Shown piece after piece: positions 26,061 to 33,395 of a DNA stretch of 64,000 nucleotides. The DNA comes from an uncultured Bacilli bacterium. GTDB lineage: Bacteria; Bacillota_I; Bacilli_A; RF39; UBA660. Location of the stretch: contig CAKOIS010000002.1 in assembly GCA_934087065.1 (NCBI GenBank), positions 1 through 64,000 on the forward strand, given 5' to 3'. Each line of letters opens with the position of its first letter. Position 1 is the stretch's first letter. The translations under genes and the position numbers were made by a program. Below the pieces are notes generated by a model, which saw only the letters and a list, made by a program, of their open reading frames with translations, was not told where the DNA came from and searched no databases.

Positions 26061-26310
26061 AATAATAAAAATTAAAATTAGTGAAATAGATGATTTTAAG
26101 AATCATCCATATAAAGTAGAGTTAGGCGATGAATTAAATGATTTAGTAGAAAGTATAAAATTAAATGGATTATTAGTACCTATTGTAGTAAGAAGAAAAG
26201 AGAATGATAGATATGAATTGTTATCAGGTCATAGAAGAAAGAAAGTATATGAAATATTAGGGTTAGAAGAAATAGATGCAATTATTAAATTAATTTACAG
26301 TTTTAAATAA
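26053..26310 (+). CDS. ParB/Srx-like N-terminal domain, probably truncated
   Basis: Eighty-five residues matching only the N-terminal catalytic-type domain of ParB-like proteins: KISEIDDFKNHPYKV, LVESIKLNGLLVPIVVRRK, YELLSGHRRKKVYEILG. The GHRRK motif is the CTP/nucleotide-binding signature of the family. The helix-turn-helix and dimerisation parts that normally follow are missing; the frame ends in LIYSFK and stop. The 144 bases after it contain an in-frame-like IEAREKSSP string that could be decayed downstream sequence, but this is weak. Likely a remnant of a plasmid or integrative element. Confidence 0.68.
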   Translation: MNEIIKIKISEIDDFKNHPYKVELGDELNDLVESIKLNGLLVPIVVRRKENDRYELLSGHRRKKVYEILGLEEIDAIIKLIYSFK

Positions 26311-26424
26311 AAATTATTTTAACTATAATGTGTTAGAAACTAAAACTATTAATCACAAATGATTGAGGCAAGAGAAAAATCTAGTCCTTTTAAATTTTAT
26401 ATTTATTAATTTATAAAAATATGG

Positions 26425-26430
26425 TATAAT
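26425..26430 (+). promoter_or_regulatory. -10 element for the small unknown gene
   Basis: TATAAT preceded by ATGG (extended -10 type), 24 bases before the ATG at 26455; the -35 region is poor. Confidence 0.5.
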
Positions 26431-26454
26431 GTATTTGATGAGGAGGACAATAAT

Positions 26455-26721
26455 ATGAGTAAAAGATATGATGAATATATAAATAAAGTTACAAATAAAA
26501 TGAACAATAATTTTCTAGCTGAAGTAATACCAATGGTTCCAGATGTTGATCAAAAATTAGAAAGAGAAATTAGAGATAGAGCAATCATCGAATTGGTAAA
26601 AATGTCTATTAGCAAAGGAATGGAATTAACATATGGTGATATCTGTCTAATGATAGATGACGATCCTTCTGAAAAAGAATATGAAAATATAAAAAATGAA
26701 TTAACGCCTAGAACAAAGTAG
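26455..26721 (+). CDS. unrecognised 88-residue protein
   Basis: A small acidic helical protein (MSKRYDEYINKVTNKMNN ... DICLMIDDDPSEKEYENIK). It has a strong GAGGAGG site before the ATG and its own -10 element. No signal peptide or membrane helix. I do not recognise a family. It lies in the acquired island, between the ParB-like fragment and the candidate RNA, and may be element cargo or a small regulator. Confidence 0.55.
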   Translation: MSKRYDEYINKVTNKMNNNFLAEVIPMVPDVDQKLEREIRDRAIIELVKMSISKGMELTYGDICLMIDDDPSEKEYENIKNELTPRTK

Positions 26722-26736
26722 TTTGAACTAATCAAA

Positions 26737-26960
26737 TTGTATCTTTAAAATAATGATGGTATAATTATAATCATCATGTATTAACGAGTAAGGTATCAAA
26801 ACTTTTAAATAATATTTTTATAATGATTGGGATTTAATCTATTACCTTTATTGATTGCGGTATATACTATTGAAAGTTGGTAGTAGAAATCTATCCCCTA
26901 TAAAGACGGTGGCACAAGCTGCTTTAAAAAGTGAATAGTTTATAGGCAATTAACTGTAAT
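26737..26960 (+). ncRNA. candidate structured non-coding RNA of unknown family
   Basis: A good promoter (TTGTAT 26737-26742, 17-base spacer, extended -10 TGG-TATAAT ending at 26765) drives about 190 bases with no coding frame. Pairings visible by eye: GGGAT near 26830 with ATCCC near 26900, CCTATAAA near 26902 with TTTATAGG near 26940, and an internal GGCAC/GCTGC-type hairpin. No clear terminator follows; transcription could run on towards 27000. I checked by eye against tmRNA, RNase P, 4.5S and T-box signatures and see none. Confidence 0.4.
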
Positions 26961-26999
26961 AAAAAAATAATTTCTGAATAAAATATAAGTGTATGCTAT

Positions 27000-27028
27000 T
27001 TGACATTTTCTTAAAAATATAGTATACT
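27000..27028 (+). promoter_or_regulatory. promoter of the RNA antitoxin
   Basis: TTGACA at 27000-27005, 17-base spacer, TATACT at 27023-27028. Confidence 0.82.
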
Positions 27029-27051
27029 TATAATGCACTGAGAAAGTGTGT

Positions 27052-27159
27052 AAATGTTTGCCGCTTATGGATGGCGCGGGTTATAAATGAGTCCAATCGC
27101 GAAATGTTAGTCGCTTCCGAGTGGTGCGAGTTATAAGTGATCTCGGTTGAAAATGTTTG
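27052..27159 (+). ncRNA. type III antitoxin RNA: two tandem repeats of about 50 bases
   Basis: Unit 1 (27052-27101) and unit 2 (27102-27150) both run AAATGTT..G.CGCTT, then TGG.GCG.G, then GTTATAA.TGA, and a third partial AAATGTTTG follows at 27151. GC-rich blocks within each unit fit a compact pseudoknot-like fold. The array has its own promoter, then a terminator, then a toxin gene: the standard order of type III systems, in which the toxin RNase cuts the repeat RNA and the pieces inhibit it. Only two and a bit repeats are present, as reported for the CptIN family. Confidence 0.78.
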
Positions 27160-27192
27160 AAAACTCCTACATTTTGATGGAGTTTTCTTTTT
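27160..27192 (+). terminator. terminator between RNA antitoxin and toxin
   Basis: AAAACTCC (27160-27167) / GGAGTTTT (27179-27186), then CTTTTTC. In type III systems this partial terminator sets the antitoxin:toxin ratio. Confidence 0.85.
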
Positions 27193-27225
27193 CATTGTGA
27201 TAAAATACTTTTAGGAGGCGATAAT

Positions 27226-27696
27226 ATGAAAGTACAAACCGGCTATATTTACCATATTAAAGACAAGTTTTTTGATGTTGTGAATGATGAAGGGCTAATG
27301 ATAAATCATGAGAATTGTAAAACAAGACCAACATATTTTACTATTCGCGATAATGATATTTTATGGTTTATACCACTAAGTAGCAAAGTACAAAAATATC
27401 AGCCCATAATTGATAAAAAAATTAAAAAGTATGGAAGTTGTAAGTCTATATTAATAGGTCAAATTGCAAATAGAAAGTCAGCTATTTTACTACAAAATGC
27501 ATTTCCAACTTTAGAAAAGTATATCGATCATGTACATACTATTAATGGTGCTCCCGTTAGAGTAGCTGATAATTTAAAAGATAAAATATTGGAAAACTTT
27601 AATTCTATGTTGGCTATGAAAAAAGAAGGTATTAATTTATTTTTTGCTGATATAGATACATTAAAACAAAAAATGTTGAATGAGTTAAACGAATAA
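27226..27696 (+). CDS. type III toxin-antitoxin endoribonuclease (CptN/ToxN-like)
   Basis: A 156-residue ribonuclease toxin. It shows the family pattern of an N-terminal GYIYHIKDKFFDVVND, then RPTYFTIRDNDILWFIPLSS, KVQKYQPI, an AILLQNAFP block and IDHVHTINGAPVRV. Of the three type III families it most resembles the CptN group as I remember it; the general ToxN/AbiQ fold is safer. AGGAGG precedes the ATG. It is read through from the antitoxin promoter past the terminator at 27160. Such systems often stop phage by abortive infection. It lies at the end of the acquired island. Confidence 0.82.
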   Translation: MKVQTGYIYHIKDKFFDVVNDEGLMINHENCKTRPTYFTIRDNDILWFIPLSSKVQKYQPIIDKKIKKYGSCKSILIGQIANRKSAILLQNAFPTLEKYIDHVHTINGAPVRVADNLKDKILENFNSMLAMKKEGINLFFADIDTLKQKMLNELNE

Positions 27697-27703
27697 CTAA
27701 TTT

Positions 27704-27744
27704 AAAGAGAAATATTTAAAAATCAATTAAATTTTTCTCTTTTG
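27704..27744 (+). terminator. terminator after the toxin gene
   Basis: AAAGAGAAA (27704-27712) / TTTCTCTTT (27734-27742), extended inside by ATTTAA/TTAAAT. Confidence 0.8.
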
Positions 27745-27847
27745 TATTTATAAAAATACACTTAAAAATAAAGTTAAAAATATTATAGAATTTCACTTGT
27801 AATATTTGCCCATTTAATATAAAATAGATTTATAGGAGGAATAGCTT

Positions 27848-29149
27848 ATGAATAAAGTAACACTTTTACCAGCAGACATTTATCAAGTTATAAATAAGAG
27901 TTTACTAAGTGAAATGGATAAACTTGTTTTAAATATGCTTTATATGCCTATAATAGGAAATACTAGTGTTACTTTATATAACATTTTATATAATGAATTA
28001 AAAGCTAACAATTATATCTCAAGTGAACTTACACATCACCACTTAATGACTAATTTAGGTGATACTTTAGAAAACATTAAAGAAGCAAGAATAAAACTAG
28101 AAGGAGTAGGTTTAATGAAAACTTACGTAAAAGAAGGAAATGTTAATTCATATGTTTATGAGTTATATAGTCCATTATCGGTAAGTGAGTTCTTTAACCA
28201 TCCTATATTCAATATGGTGCTTTATAATAATGTTGGTAAAGAAGAATATTTAAGAATTAAATCTTATTTTAAATTGCCTACTGTAAATTTAAGCAATTAC
28301 ACTGACATTACTAGTGCTTTTGATATGACTTTTAAAAGCAAAAATTATACAAGTTTTGAACTTAACTATGATAAAGAACTTGTCAAAAAAGAAAAAAGAC
28401 CACTTGAATATGAAATGATGTTTGACTTTGATGCGATGTTAAGTGGAATTCCAAAAAATCTTTTAAATGACAAAGCACTTATGAAAAGTTCTAAAGAACT
28501 TATTACAAACTTAGCTTTTCTATATAATTTAGACCCACTTACAATGGGGGATCTTGTTAAAATTAGTCTAAACGAAAAAGGTCTTATTGATAAAGAACTA
28601 TTAAAAACAAATGTAAGAAAATACTATCAATTTAATAATGATGGCAGATTACCTAGCTTAATATTTAAATGCCAACCTGATCATTTGAGAAGCCCAAGTG
28701 GAGATAATACTTTAAAAGGAAGAATTATTAAAGTATTTGAAACACTAAAACCTTATGACTTTTTAAAGAGCAAATATAAAGGTGTTAGACCAACTGAAAG
28801 AGATATGAAAATTCTTGAGATGCTTGTAGTTGACCTAAAACTTAACCCAGCAGTGGTAAATGTTTTAATTGATTATGTTTTAAAAACTCAAAATAATCGT
28901 TTAGTAAAAGCATATGTTGAAACAATTGCTGGTGAGTGGAAAAGAGCAAATATTGAAACAGCAAAAGAAGCAATGGAATACGCTGAAAAAGCACATAAGA
29001 GATTAAAAAAAATTAAAGAAACAAAAGTCTCACCTAAAGTGAAGAAAGAAGAAACAACACCAGACTGGTTTAATAAAAATTTACAAAAAGAAGAAGTAAA
29101 TGATGAAGCAAAAGAAGAAATAGAAAGTTTCTTAAAGGAGTATGTATGA
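27848..29149 (+). CDS. dnaB: replication initiation/membrane attachment protein DnaB (Bacillus type)
   Basis: Helps load the replicative helicase at the origin together with DnaD and DnaI. It begins LLPADIYQVINKSLLSEMDKLVLNMLYMPIIG, as B. subtilis DnaB does (not the E. coli helicase of that name), with a winged-helix N-terminal domain and a DnaB/DnaD-type C-terminal helical domain (about 290-385, ending AGEWKRANIETAKEAMEYA). It has 433 residues with a charged tail. TAGGAGGAA precedes the ATG. The TGA stop overlaps the dnaI ATG (ATGA), and shows that TGA is a stop in this organism. Confidence 0.88.
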   Translation: MNKVTLLPADIYQVINKSLLSEMDKLVLNMLYMPIIGNTSVTLYNILYNELKANNYISSELTHHHLMTNLGDTLENIKEARIKLEGVGLMKTYVKEGNVNSYVYELYSPLSVSEFFNHPIFNMVLYNNVGKEEYLRIKSYFKLPTVNLSNYTDITSAFDMTFKSKNYTSFELNYDKELVKKEKRPLEYEMMFDFDAMLSGIPKNLLNDKALMKSSKELITNLAFLYNLDPLTMGDLVKISLNEKGLIDKELLKTNVRKYYQFNNDGRLPSLIFKCQPDHLRSPSGDNTLKGRIIKVFETLKPYDFLKSKYKGVRPTERDMKILEMLVVDLKLNPAVVNVLIDYVLKTQNNRLVKAYVETIAGEWKRANIETAKEAMEYAEKAHKRLKKIKETKVSPKVKKEETTPDWFNKNLQKEEVNDEAKEEIESFLKEYV

Positions 29150-30054
29150 GAAATGTAGAAAATTTAGTTTCAAGTAAAAAAGATTTAGCAGCAATTAATA
29201 GAAAAAATTTTAAATTATCTATGACAGACAATGATTTTGCAAATCTTGCATACAAGTTAGACTTAAGTGAAGACGTATTAATGAAATATACTACCAAACT
29301 AGAGCATACTGTTTGTGAACTTAAAAACTGTAAAAATTGTAAGGGCTTGAAGTTTTGCAAAAATGAAGTAAAAGGGTATGTAAACTTTCCTTCAAAAAAA
29401 GATGAGGTACTTATATTTAGTTACACACCATGTAGGTTTAAAAAAGAATATGACAAATATAAAAGCAATACTGTATTTTATGAAATGCCAACTAGTTTAA
29501 TGAATGCGAGAATGAAAGATATTTATGTAGATGATAATGCTAGAGTAGAGCTCTTAAAGTACATCAAAAGTTTTATGAAGGAGTTTCCTAATAAAAAAGG
29601 AATATACTTAAGTGGTTCTTTTGGTAGTGGAAAAAGTTATATAATAAATGCCGTATTAAATGAGCTTAGTAGAAAAGGATACACTTCAGTAAGTATTTAC
29701 TATCCAACACTTCTAAAAAAGTTAAAAGACTCATTTAATAATAAAAATGAAAGTTTTGAGCAAATGTTTAACGAACTCCTTAACTCTGATTTGCTTTTAA
29801 TAGACGATATTGGTGCAGAAAATAATACCCCTTGGGCAAGAGATGAAGTATTAGGTAGTTTATTACAAAGTAGAATGGATAACAAAAAAATAACATTCTT
29901 TACTTCAAATTTTACACTTCAAGAATTAGAAAGTCATCTTAGTGAAACTTCTTCAAGCACAGATAAAATTAAAGCAAGAAGAATAATTGAAAGAATAAAA
30001 GAACTAACTGTGCCAATTAGTTTAATTGGTGAAGATAAGAGAAATAGGGAGTAG
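29146..30054 (+). CDS. dnaI: helicase loader DnaI
   Basis: An AAA+ ATPase that loads the replicative helicase. The N-terminal domain has the zinc cluster CELKNCKNCKGLKFC (about 64-78), and the ATPase core has Walker A SGSFGSGKSY (about 155), Walker B LLLIDDIGAE (about 213) and sensor 1 FFTSN. The 302-residue length matches B. subtilis DnaI (about 311). Coupled to dnaB by the four-base overlap. Confidence 0.93.
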   Translation: MRNVENLVSSKKDLAAINRKNFKLSMTDNDFANLAYKLDLSEDVLMKYTTKLEHTVCELKNCKNCKGLKFCKNEVKGYVNFPSKKDEVLIFSYTPCRFKKEYDKYKSNTVFYEMPTSLMNARMKDIYVDDNARVELLKYIKSFMKEFPNKKGIYLSGSFGSGKSYIINAVLNELSRKGYTSVSIYYPTLLKKLKDSFNNKNESFEQMFNELLNSDLLLIDDIGAENNTPWARDEVLGSLLQSRMDNKKITFFTSNFTLQELESHLSETSSSTDKIKARRIIERIKELTVPISLIGEDKRNRE

Positions 30055-30059
30055 TAGTT

Positions 30060-30257
30060 ATGAATGTAAAAGATATTGATAACAAAATAAGTGAGTTAGT
30101 TAGGGAAAAACAACTATTAAATAAGAGTTTGAAAAGAACTAATGATATTAATGAAATAAAGGGTATAAAAAAGAGAATAATTGAATTAAACGGTTTAATT
30201 AATATAGAAAAAAGTAAATATAATGAAGTAGAAAAAAGTTTGGAAGTAAATATTTGA
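30060..30257 (+). CDS. small coiled-coil protein
   Basis: Sixty-five residues, highly charged and helical (KISELVREKQLLNKSLKR and IKGIKKRIIELNGLINIE), probably a short coiled coil. No recognised family. It begins five bases after the dnaI stop and ends before a terminator, so it is the third gene of the dnaB-dnaI operon; a partner role in helicase loading is possible but not shown. Confidence 0.55.
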   Translation: MNVKDIDNKISELVREKQLLNKSLKRTNDINEIKGIKKRIIELNGLINIEKSKYNEVEKSLEVNI

Positions 30258-30298
30258 TATAATTAAAGTTACGTAATTAAGTAAAAATATCTATATAT

Positions 30299-30329
30299 AA
30301 GAGGGGAAAAAGTGATAACCCTCTTTTTA
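30299..30329 (+). terminator. terminator after dnaB-dnaI operon
   Basis: AAGAGGG (30299-30305) / CCCTCTT (30319-30325), then TTT. Confidence 0.82.
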
Positions 30330-30426
30330 CTATTTAGTTAAATTGTGAAAACTTTAAAAATTGTTTTTTTGCTTGCAAAATATACTTTTTTATTATAAAA
30401 TATTAATAGAGAATAGAAGGGATAAT

Positions 30427-31320
30427 ATGGAAGTACTATGTATAGGTGAGTCTAGGGTAGACACAGTTATGTTTACAGATGGTTTTATTAAAGAAAATAC
30501 TAAAAATACTATAAAAGAAAAAATTGTGTGTCCTGGTGGATGTGCTTTAACTAGTAGCATATTACTTAGTAAATGGGGACATGTTACTTACTTGTCTTCA
30601 ATAGTTGGAAATGACGACAAATCTAAGTTAATAATTGATGCGTTAGATAATAACGAAGTAAATAGTGAGTATTTAATTAAAACAGACAAAGAAACATCTA
30701 TATCATACATAGTAGTAAACAAGTATAATGCGAGTAGAACTGTATTAAATTCTATAGCAAAAGAAGAAAATGTAAAAGTAGACTTAAATATTAATCCTGA
30801 TATAATTCTTATGGATGGTACAAACTATAATGTTGCAGCAATAGCTTGTAATAAATTTAAAGACAAAATAAAAGTACTATCTGCAAGTGTAGTGAATGAA
30901 GAAACTACAAAACTATGTAAATTATCTGACTACATAATATGTGATAAAACATTTGCTGAAATTCTTGCAAGAGAAAGAATAAATTACGATAAACCTGACA
31001 CACTAAAAAGTGTACTAAATAAATTAGAAAGTATGTATAAAAGTAAAGTGATAATTACCCTTGGAGAAAAGGGCTCTCTTTACAAAATAGACGATAAAAT
31101 CAAAGTAATGGGTGCTATTAAAGTAAAAGAGATAGACAAGTCTGGTGTAGGAGACATATATTTTGGGGCATTTGTTTATGGTTTAGCTGAAAATCTAGAT
31201 TTAGAAAAATGCTTAAAAATTGCTACAATAGCAGCAGGCTTATCTGTAAAGAAAGTGGGAGAGATATTTAGTATACCAGATGTAAGAGAGGTACATAATA
31301 TATATGGAAAGAACAAATAA
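30427..31320 (+). CDS. PfkB/ribokinase-family sugar kinase
   Basis: A 298-residue ATP-dependent kinase of the ribokinase fold. The N-terminal signature VCPGGCALTSSILLSKWGHVTYLSSIVG contains the substrate-binding GG, and the C-terminal anion hole and catalytic Asp lie in DKSGVGDIYFGAFVYGLAE (GAGD in most members). The substrate cannot be told; 2-keto-3-deoxygluconate, fructose and ribose kinases are all in the family. The chosen ATG is preceded by GAAGG; an upstream in-frame start at 30361 would include non-coding leader. The smr gene overlaps its end. Confidence 0.85.
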   Translation: MEVLCIGESRVDTVMFTDGFIKENTKNTIKEKIVCPGGCALTSSILLSKWGHVTYLSSIVGNDDKSKLIIDALDNNEVNSEYLIKTDKETSISYIVVNKYNASRTVLNSIAKEENVKVDLNINPDIILMDGTNYNVAAIACNKFKDKIKVLSASVVNEETTKLCKLSDYIICDKTFAEILARERINYDKPDTLKSVLNKLESMYKSKVIITLGEKGSLYKIDDKIKVMGAIKVKEIDKSGVGDIYFGAFVYGLAENLDLEKCLKIATIAAGLSVKKVGEIFSIPDVREVHNIYGKNK

Positions 31321-31573
31321 TCCATTTTATTACTATTATGAAAAAATAGATTTGCATGGCTTAGATGCATTAACAGCGTTAATAAAAGTAAATGAATTCA
31401 TAAATGATAACATTAAACTAAAAAAATATGGTATAATAATTGTGCATGGTAAAGGAACAGGTGTTTTAAAGAAAGCTGTCCATGAATATTTAAGAAAAGA
31501 TAAAAGAGTAGAAAAATATGAAATAGATATATATAATGATGGGGCTACCATTGTGAAGTTGAAGGAGGAATAA
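31304..31573 (+). CDS. stand-alone Smr-domain protein
   Basis: Eighty-nine residues making a lone Smr (small MutS-related) domain: KIDLHGLDALTALIKVNEF with the DLHG motif and IIIVHGKGTGVLKKAVHEYL with HGKGTG. In MutS2 this domain is a nuclease that acts on RNA or DNA on collided ribosomes or recombination intermediates; here there is no MutS part. It overlaps the kinase gene by 17 bases and is two bases before the pilin gene, so it is co-expressed with both. Confidence 0.88.
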   Translation: MERTNNPFYYYYEKIDLHGLDALTALIKVNEFINDNIKLKKYGIIIVHGKGTGVLKKAVHEYLRKDKRVEKYEIDIYNDGATIVKLKEE

Positions 31574-31575
31574 AA

Positions 31576-32073
31576 ATGAAAAAGAAAGGATTTACACTAA
31601 TTGAGGTTATTGCAGTAATTGCGCTTGTATCACTTTTACTACTTTTGGTAGTGCCAAATATAACTGAAAGTTATAAGAAAAGTCAAAAGAAAATATTCTA
31701 TGATAACGTACTAGGTATATATAACACTGCTACACAGTCATTCTTATTAGAAGATACTAAAGTTAATAACTTTTGTCATTCTGGTACTAAATTAAAAGCT
31801 GACTTAGGAGAAGATGTAGAATATAATGTTATATTAGACGACTTTGGGCAAGTTACTAGTTTAGCTGTAAGTAATGGAAGATTTTACTATTCTAAATCTA
31901 ATTCAAGTGGAGTAAGTAGGTCAGACATTTCTATAGACGACATCCAAGAAAGCAAAATTAATATTAATTGTGACGGGACAATAAGTTATCAAAATAACTG
32001 TATAATAACTGATTCAAATAGGTCTTGTCAAATATACGGTTTCACATTTTTTAGAAAAAATGCTACGATTTAG
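31576..32073 (+). CDS. type IV pilin-like protein (second pseudopilin)
   Basis: A 165-residue prepilin with MKKKG | FTLIEVIAVIALVSLLLLLV; the peptidase site, Phe1 and Glu5 of the mature form are all present. The globular part has five cysteines in its second half (NFCHSG, NINCDGT, NNCIIT, RSCQIY) and so probably disulfides. Larger than the pilin at 20971, it may be a minor pilin. AAGGAGGAA precedes the ATG. It is the last gene after pfkB and smr, with a terminator overlapping its stop. Confidence 0.88.
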   Translation: MKKKGFTLIEVIAVIALVSLLLLLVVPNITESYKKSQKKIFYDNVLGIYNTATQSFLLEDTKVNNFCHSGTKLKADLGEDVEYNVILDDFGQVTSLAVSNGRFYYSKSNSSGVSRSDISIDDIQESKININCDGTISYQNNCIITDSNRSCQIYGFTFFRKNATI

Positions 32074-32086
32074 TAGCATTTTTCTT
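32056..32086 (+). terminator. terminator after second pilin gene
   Basis: AAAAATGCTAC (32056-32066) / GTAGCATTTTT (32073-32083), overlapping the stop codon. Confidence 0.88.
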
Positions 32087-32121
32087 TGTTTTATGGTATT
32101 ATATTTCTGAGGTAACAAATT

Positions 32122-32610
32122 ATGAAAGAGAAAACAAATGATTTAAGCGAATTAAAAGGGTTAGGTAAGATAATATTAATACTAGCGGGAGCATTCATTA
32201 TAATGTATTTACTTACATTAGGCGCTACTAAACTAGGATGGTTTGATACAGGTTATACTAAACCTAATGTAGAAGATGCAGTAATTAGTTATGAAAAAAT
32301 AATGGCAGGTAGTGTATTTGATAAGAAAGATGATAGTTACTATGTAGCTATTGCTAATTTTGAAAACACTAACAATATGTATTATCAGTCAATAGTAAGT
32401 TCTTATAAGAGTAAAGAAGAACATTTACCATTCTATGTAGTTGACTTGAGTGACGAGTTAAACAAAAGCATAATTGCTGATACAAACAATACTAAAGCTA
32501 CAAAGGCAAGTGAACTTAAAGTTAAAGACTTAACACTTATAAAAATAACTAATGGCAAAATAGAAAAATACATAACTGGTATAGAAAATATAGAGACAGA
32601 GCTAAAATAG
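32122..32610 (+). CDS. unrecognised membrane-anchored protein
   Basis: One N-terminal membrane helix (IILILAGAFIIMYLLTLG, about 17-34) and a 125-residue outside domain. The pattern of the outer part (VEDAVISYEKIMAGSVFDKK, then YYVAIANFEN, then LPFYVVDLSDEL, ending in a turn-rich KVKDLTLIKITNGKI) resembles a thioredoxin-like fold but there is no CxxC, so it would not be redox-active. Comparable domains occur in transport-accessory proteins. Single-gene unit with its own terminator. Confidence 0.55.
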   Translation: MKEKTNDLSELKGLGKIILILAGAFIIMYLLTLGATKLGWFDTGYTKPNVEDAVISYEKIMAGSVFDKKDDSYYVAIANFENTNNMYYQSIVSSYKSKEEHLPFYVVDLSDELNKSIIADTNNTKATKASELKVKDLTLIKITNGKIEKYITGIENIETELK

Positions 32611-32624
32611 CAAGTCTCTTTTTT
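32592..32624 (+). terminator. terminator after the membrane-anchored protein gene
   Basis: AGAGAC (32592-32597) / GTCTCT (32614-32619), with inner GCTA/TAGC pairs, then TTTTTT. Confidence 0.75.
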
Positions 32625-32653
32625 GTACGCAAATGAATAAAATAACTCACTAA

Positions 32654-32680
32654 AAAACCGAGGCTAGACAGTCTCGGTTT
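32654..32680 (-). terminator. terminator of murT-gatD
   Basis: AAACCGAG (32655-32662) / CTCGGTTT (32673-32680); on the - strand the stem is followed by TTTTTT from the A-run at 32652-32657. It overlaps the gatD stop. Confidence 0.82.
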
Positions 32681-33395
32681 CAATATTAAAATTCTCTAAA
32701 TACTTGTTATATGCTTTAACTTCATTAGTCTTACTGATAATCTTAAATTTATATTTAGGATTTTTTTCTTTCATAATATTTTTTAAAATATAACTAGTGA
32801 AGTAGGGGTTTCTAATAAGAAGTGGTCCAAATACATAAGTAGCAAAGAAGTTTTTATAGTGTATTCCTTCAGTTTTAGAATTAATAGAACTACCTGTACC
32901 ACTAATAACTTTAAATAGAGGTTTATCAATATCGTTCATAATACCACATCTATTTTGAAAACCAATTATCTTTTCCTTAATTAACTTAGTGCTAAAAGTA
33001 ACACTACCTACAATTCTAAACGCTTCATGAACACTATTATAATTAAATACACCTAATGCATCATATTTAACACCATTATCCACTATATATGAGCCAAATA
33101 ACTCACTAGCATTACCTGTAATAATAAATGTTTTCCCACTTTCAATAGATGCTTTTATTTTATCCTTATACTTAATTAAATCTTCTAAAACTAATAGTTC
33201 TGACTTTTCATCTCCTGAACCCATATAGTATATATCATAACTATTAAAATCTATTTTATCATTAATAGTCTTTAAACTAACTTCACAAGTAATACCTTGA
33301 TACTCACACATCTTTTCTATAGCTCTAATATTAGCATTCTCTCCATATAAATTCATTATATCATAATATAAATGACATACTTTAATCTTACTCAT
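32664..33395 (-). CDS. gatD: GatD-like amidotransferase subunit, catalytic residues apparently lost
   Basis: By position next to murT and by sequence (CHLYYDIMNLYGENANI, DIYYMGSGDEK, GFQNRCG) this is GatD, the glutaminase that supplies ammonia to MurT for amidating D-Glu in lipid II. It has 243 residues, normal for the family. The class I nucleophile region, ICGGYQLLG-like in active GatD, reads IITGNASELFG with no cysteine. The catalytic-His segment, YLHGPLLPKNP-like elsewhere, reads YVFGPLLIRNP with Phe in place of His. Thus it should not hydrolyse glutamine. It may be a structural partner, with MurT using free ammonia. It overlaps murT by eight bases. Confidence 0.8.
   Translation of the reverse strand: MSKIKVCHLYYDIMNLYGENANIRAIEKMCEYQGITCEVSLKTINDKIDFNSYDIYYMGSGDEKSELLVLEDLIKYKDKIKASIESGKTFIITGNASELFGSYIVDNGVKYDALGVFNYNSVHEAFRIVGSVTFSTKLIKEKIIGFQNRCGIMNDIDKPLFKVISGTGSSINSKTEGIHYKNFFATYVFGPLLIRNPYFTSYILKNIMKEKNPKYKFKIISKTNEVKAYNKYLENFNIETETV

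Noticed and set aside
27052..27159. Repeats as a short CRISPR array
   Set aside because: Units are directly adjacent without spacers, diverge from each other, no cas gene is near, and a type III toxin gene follows.
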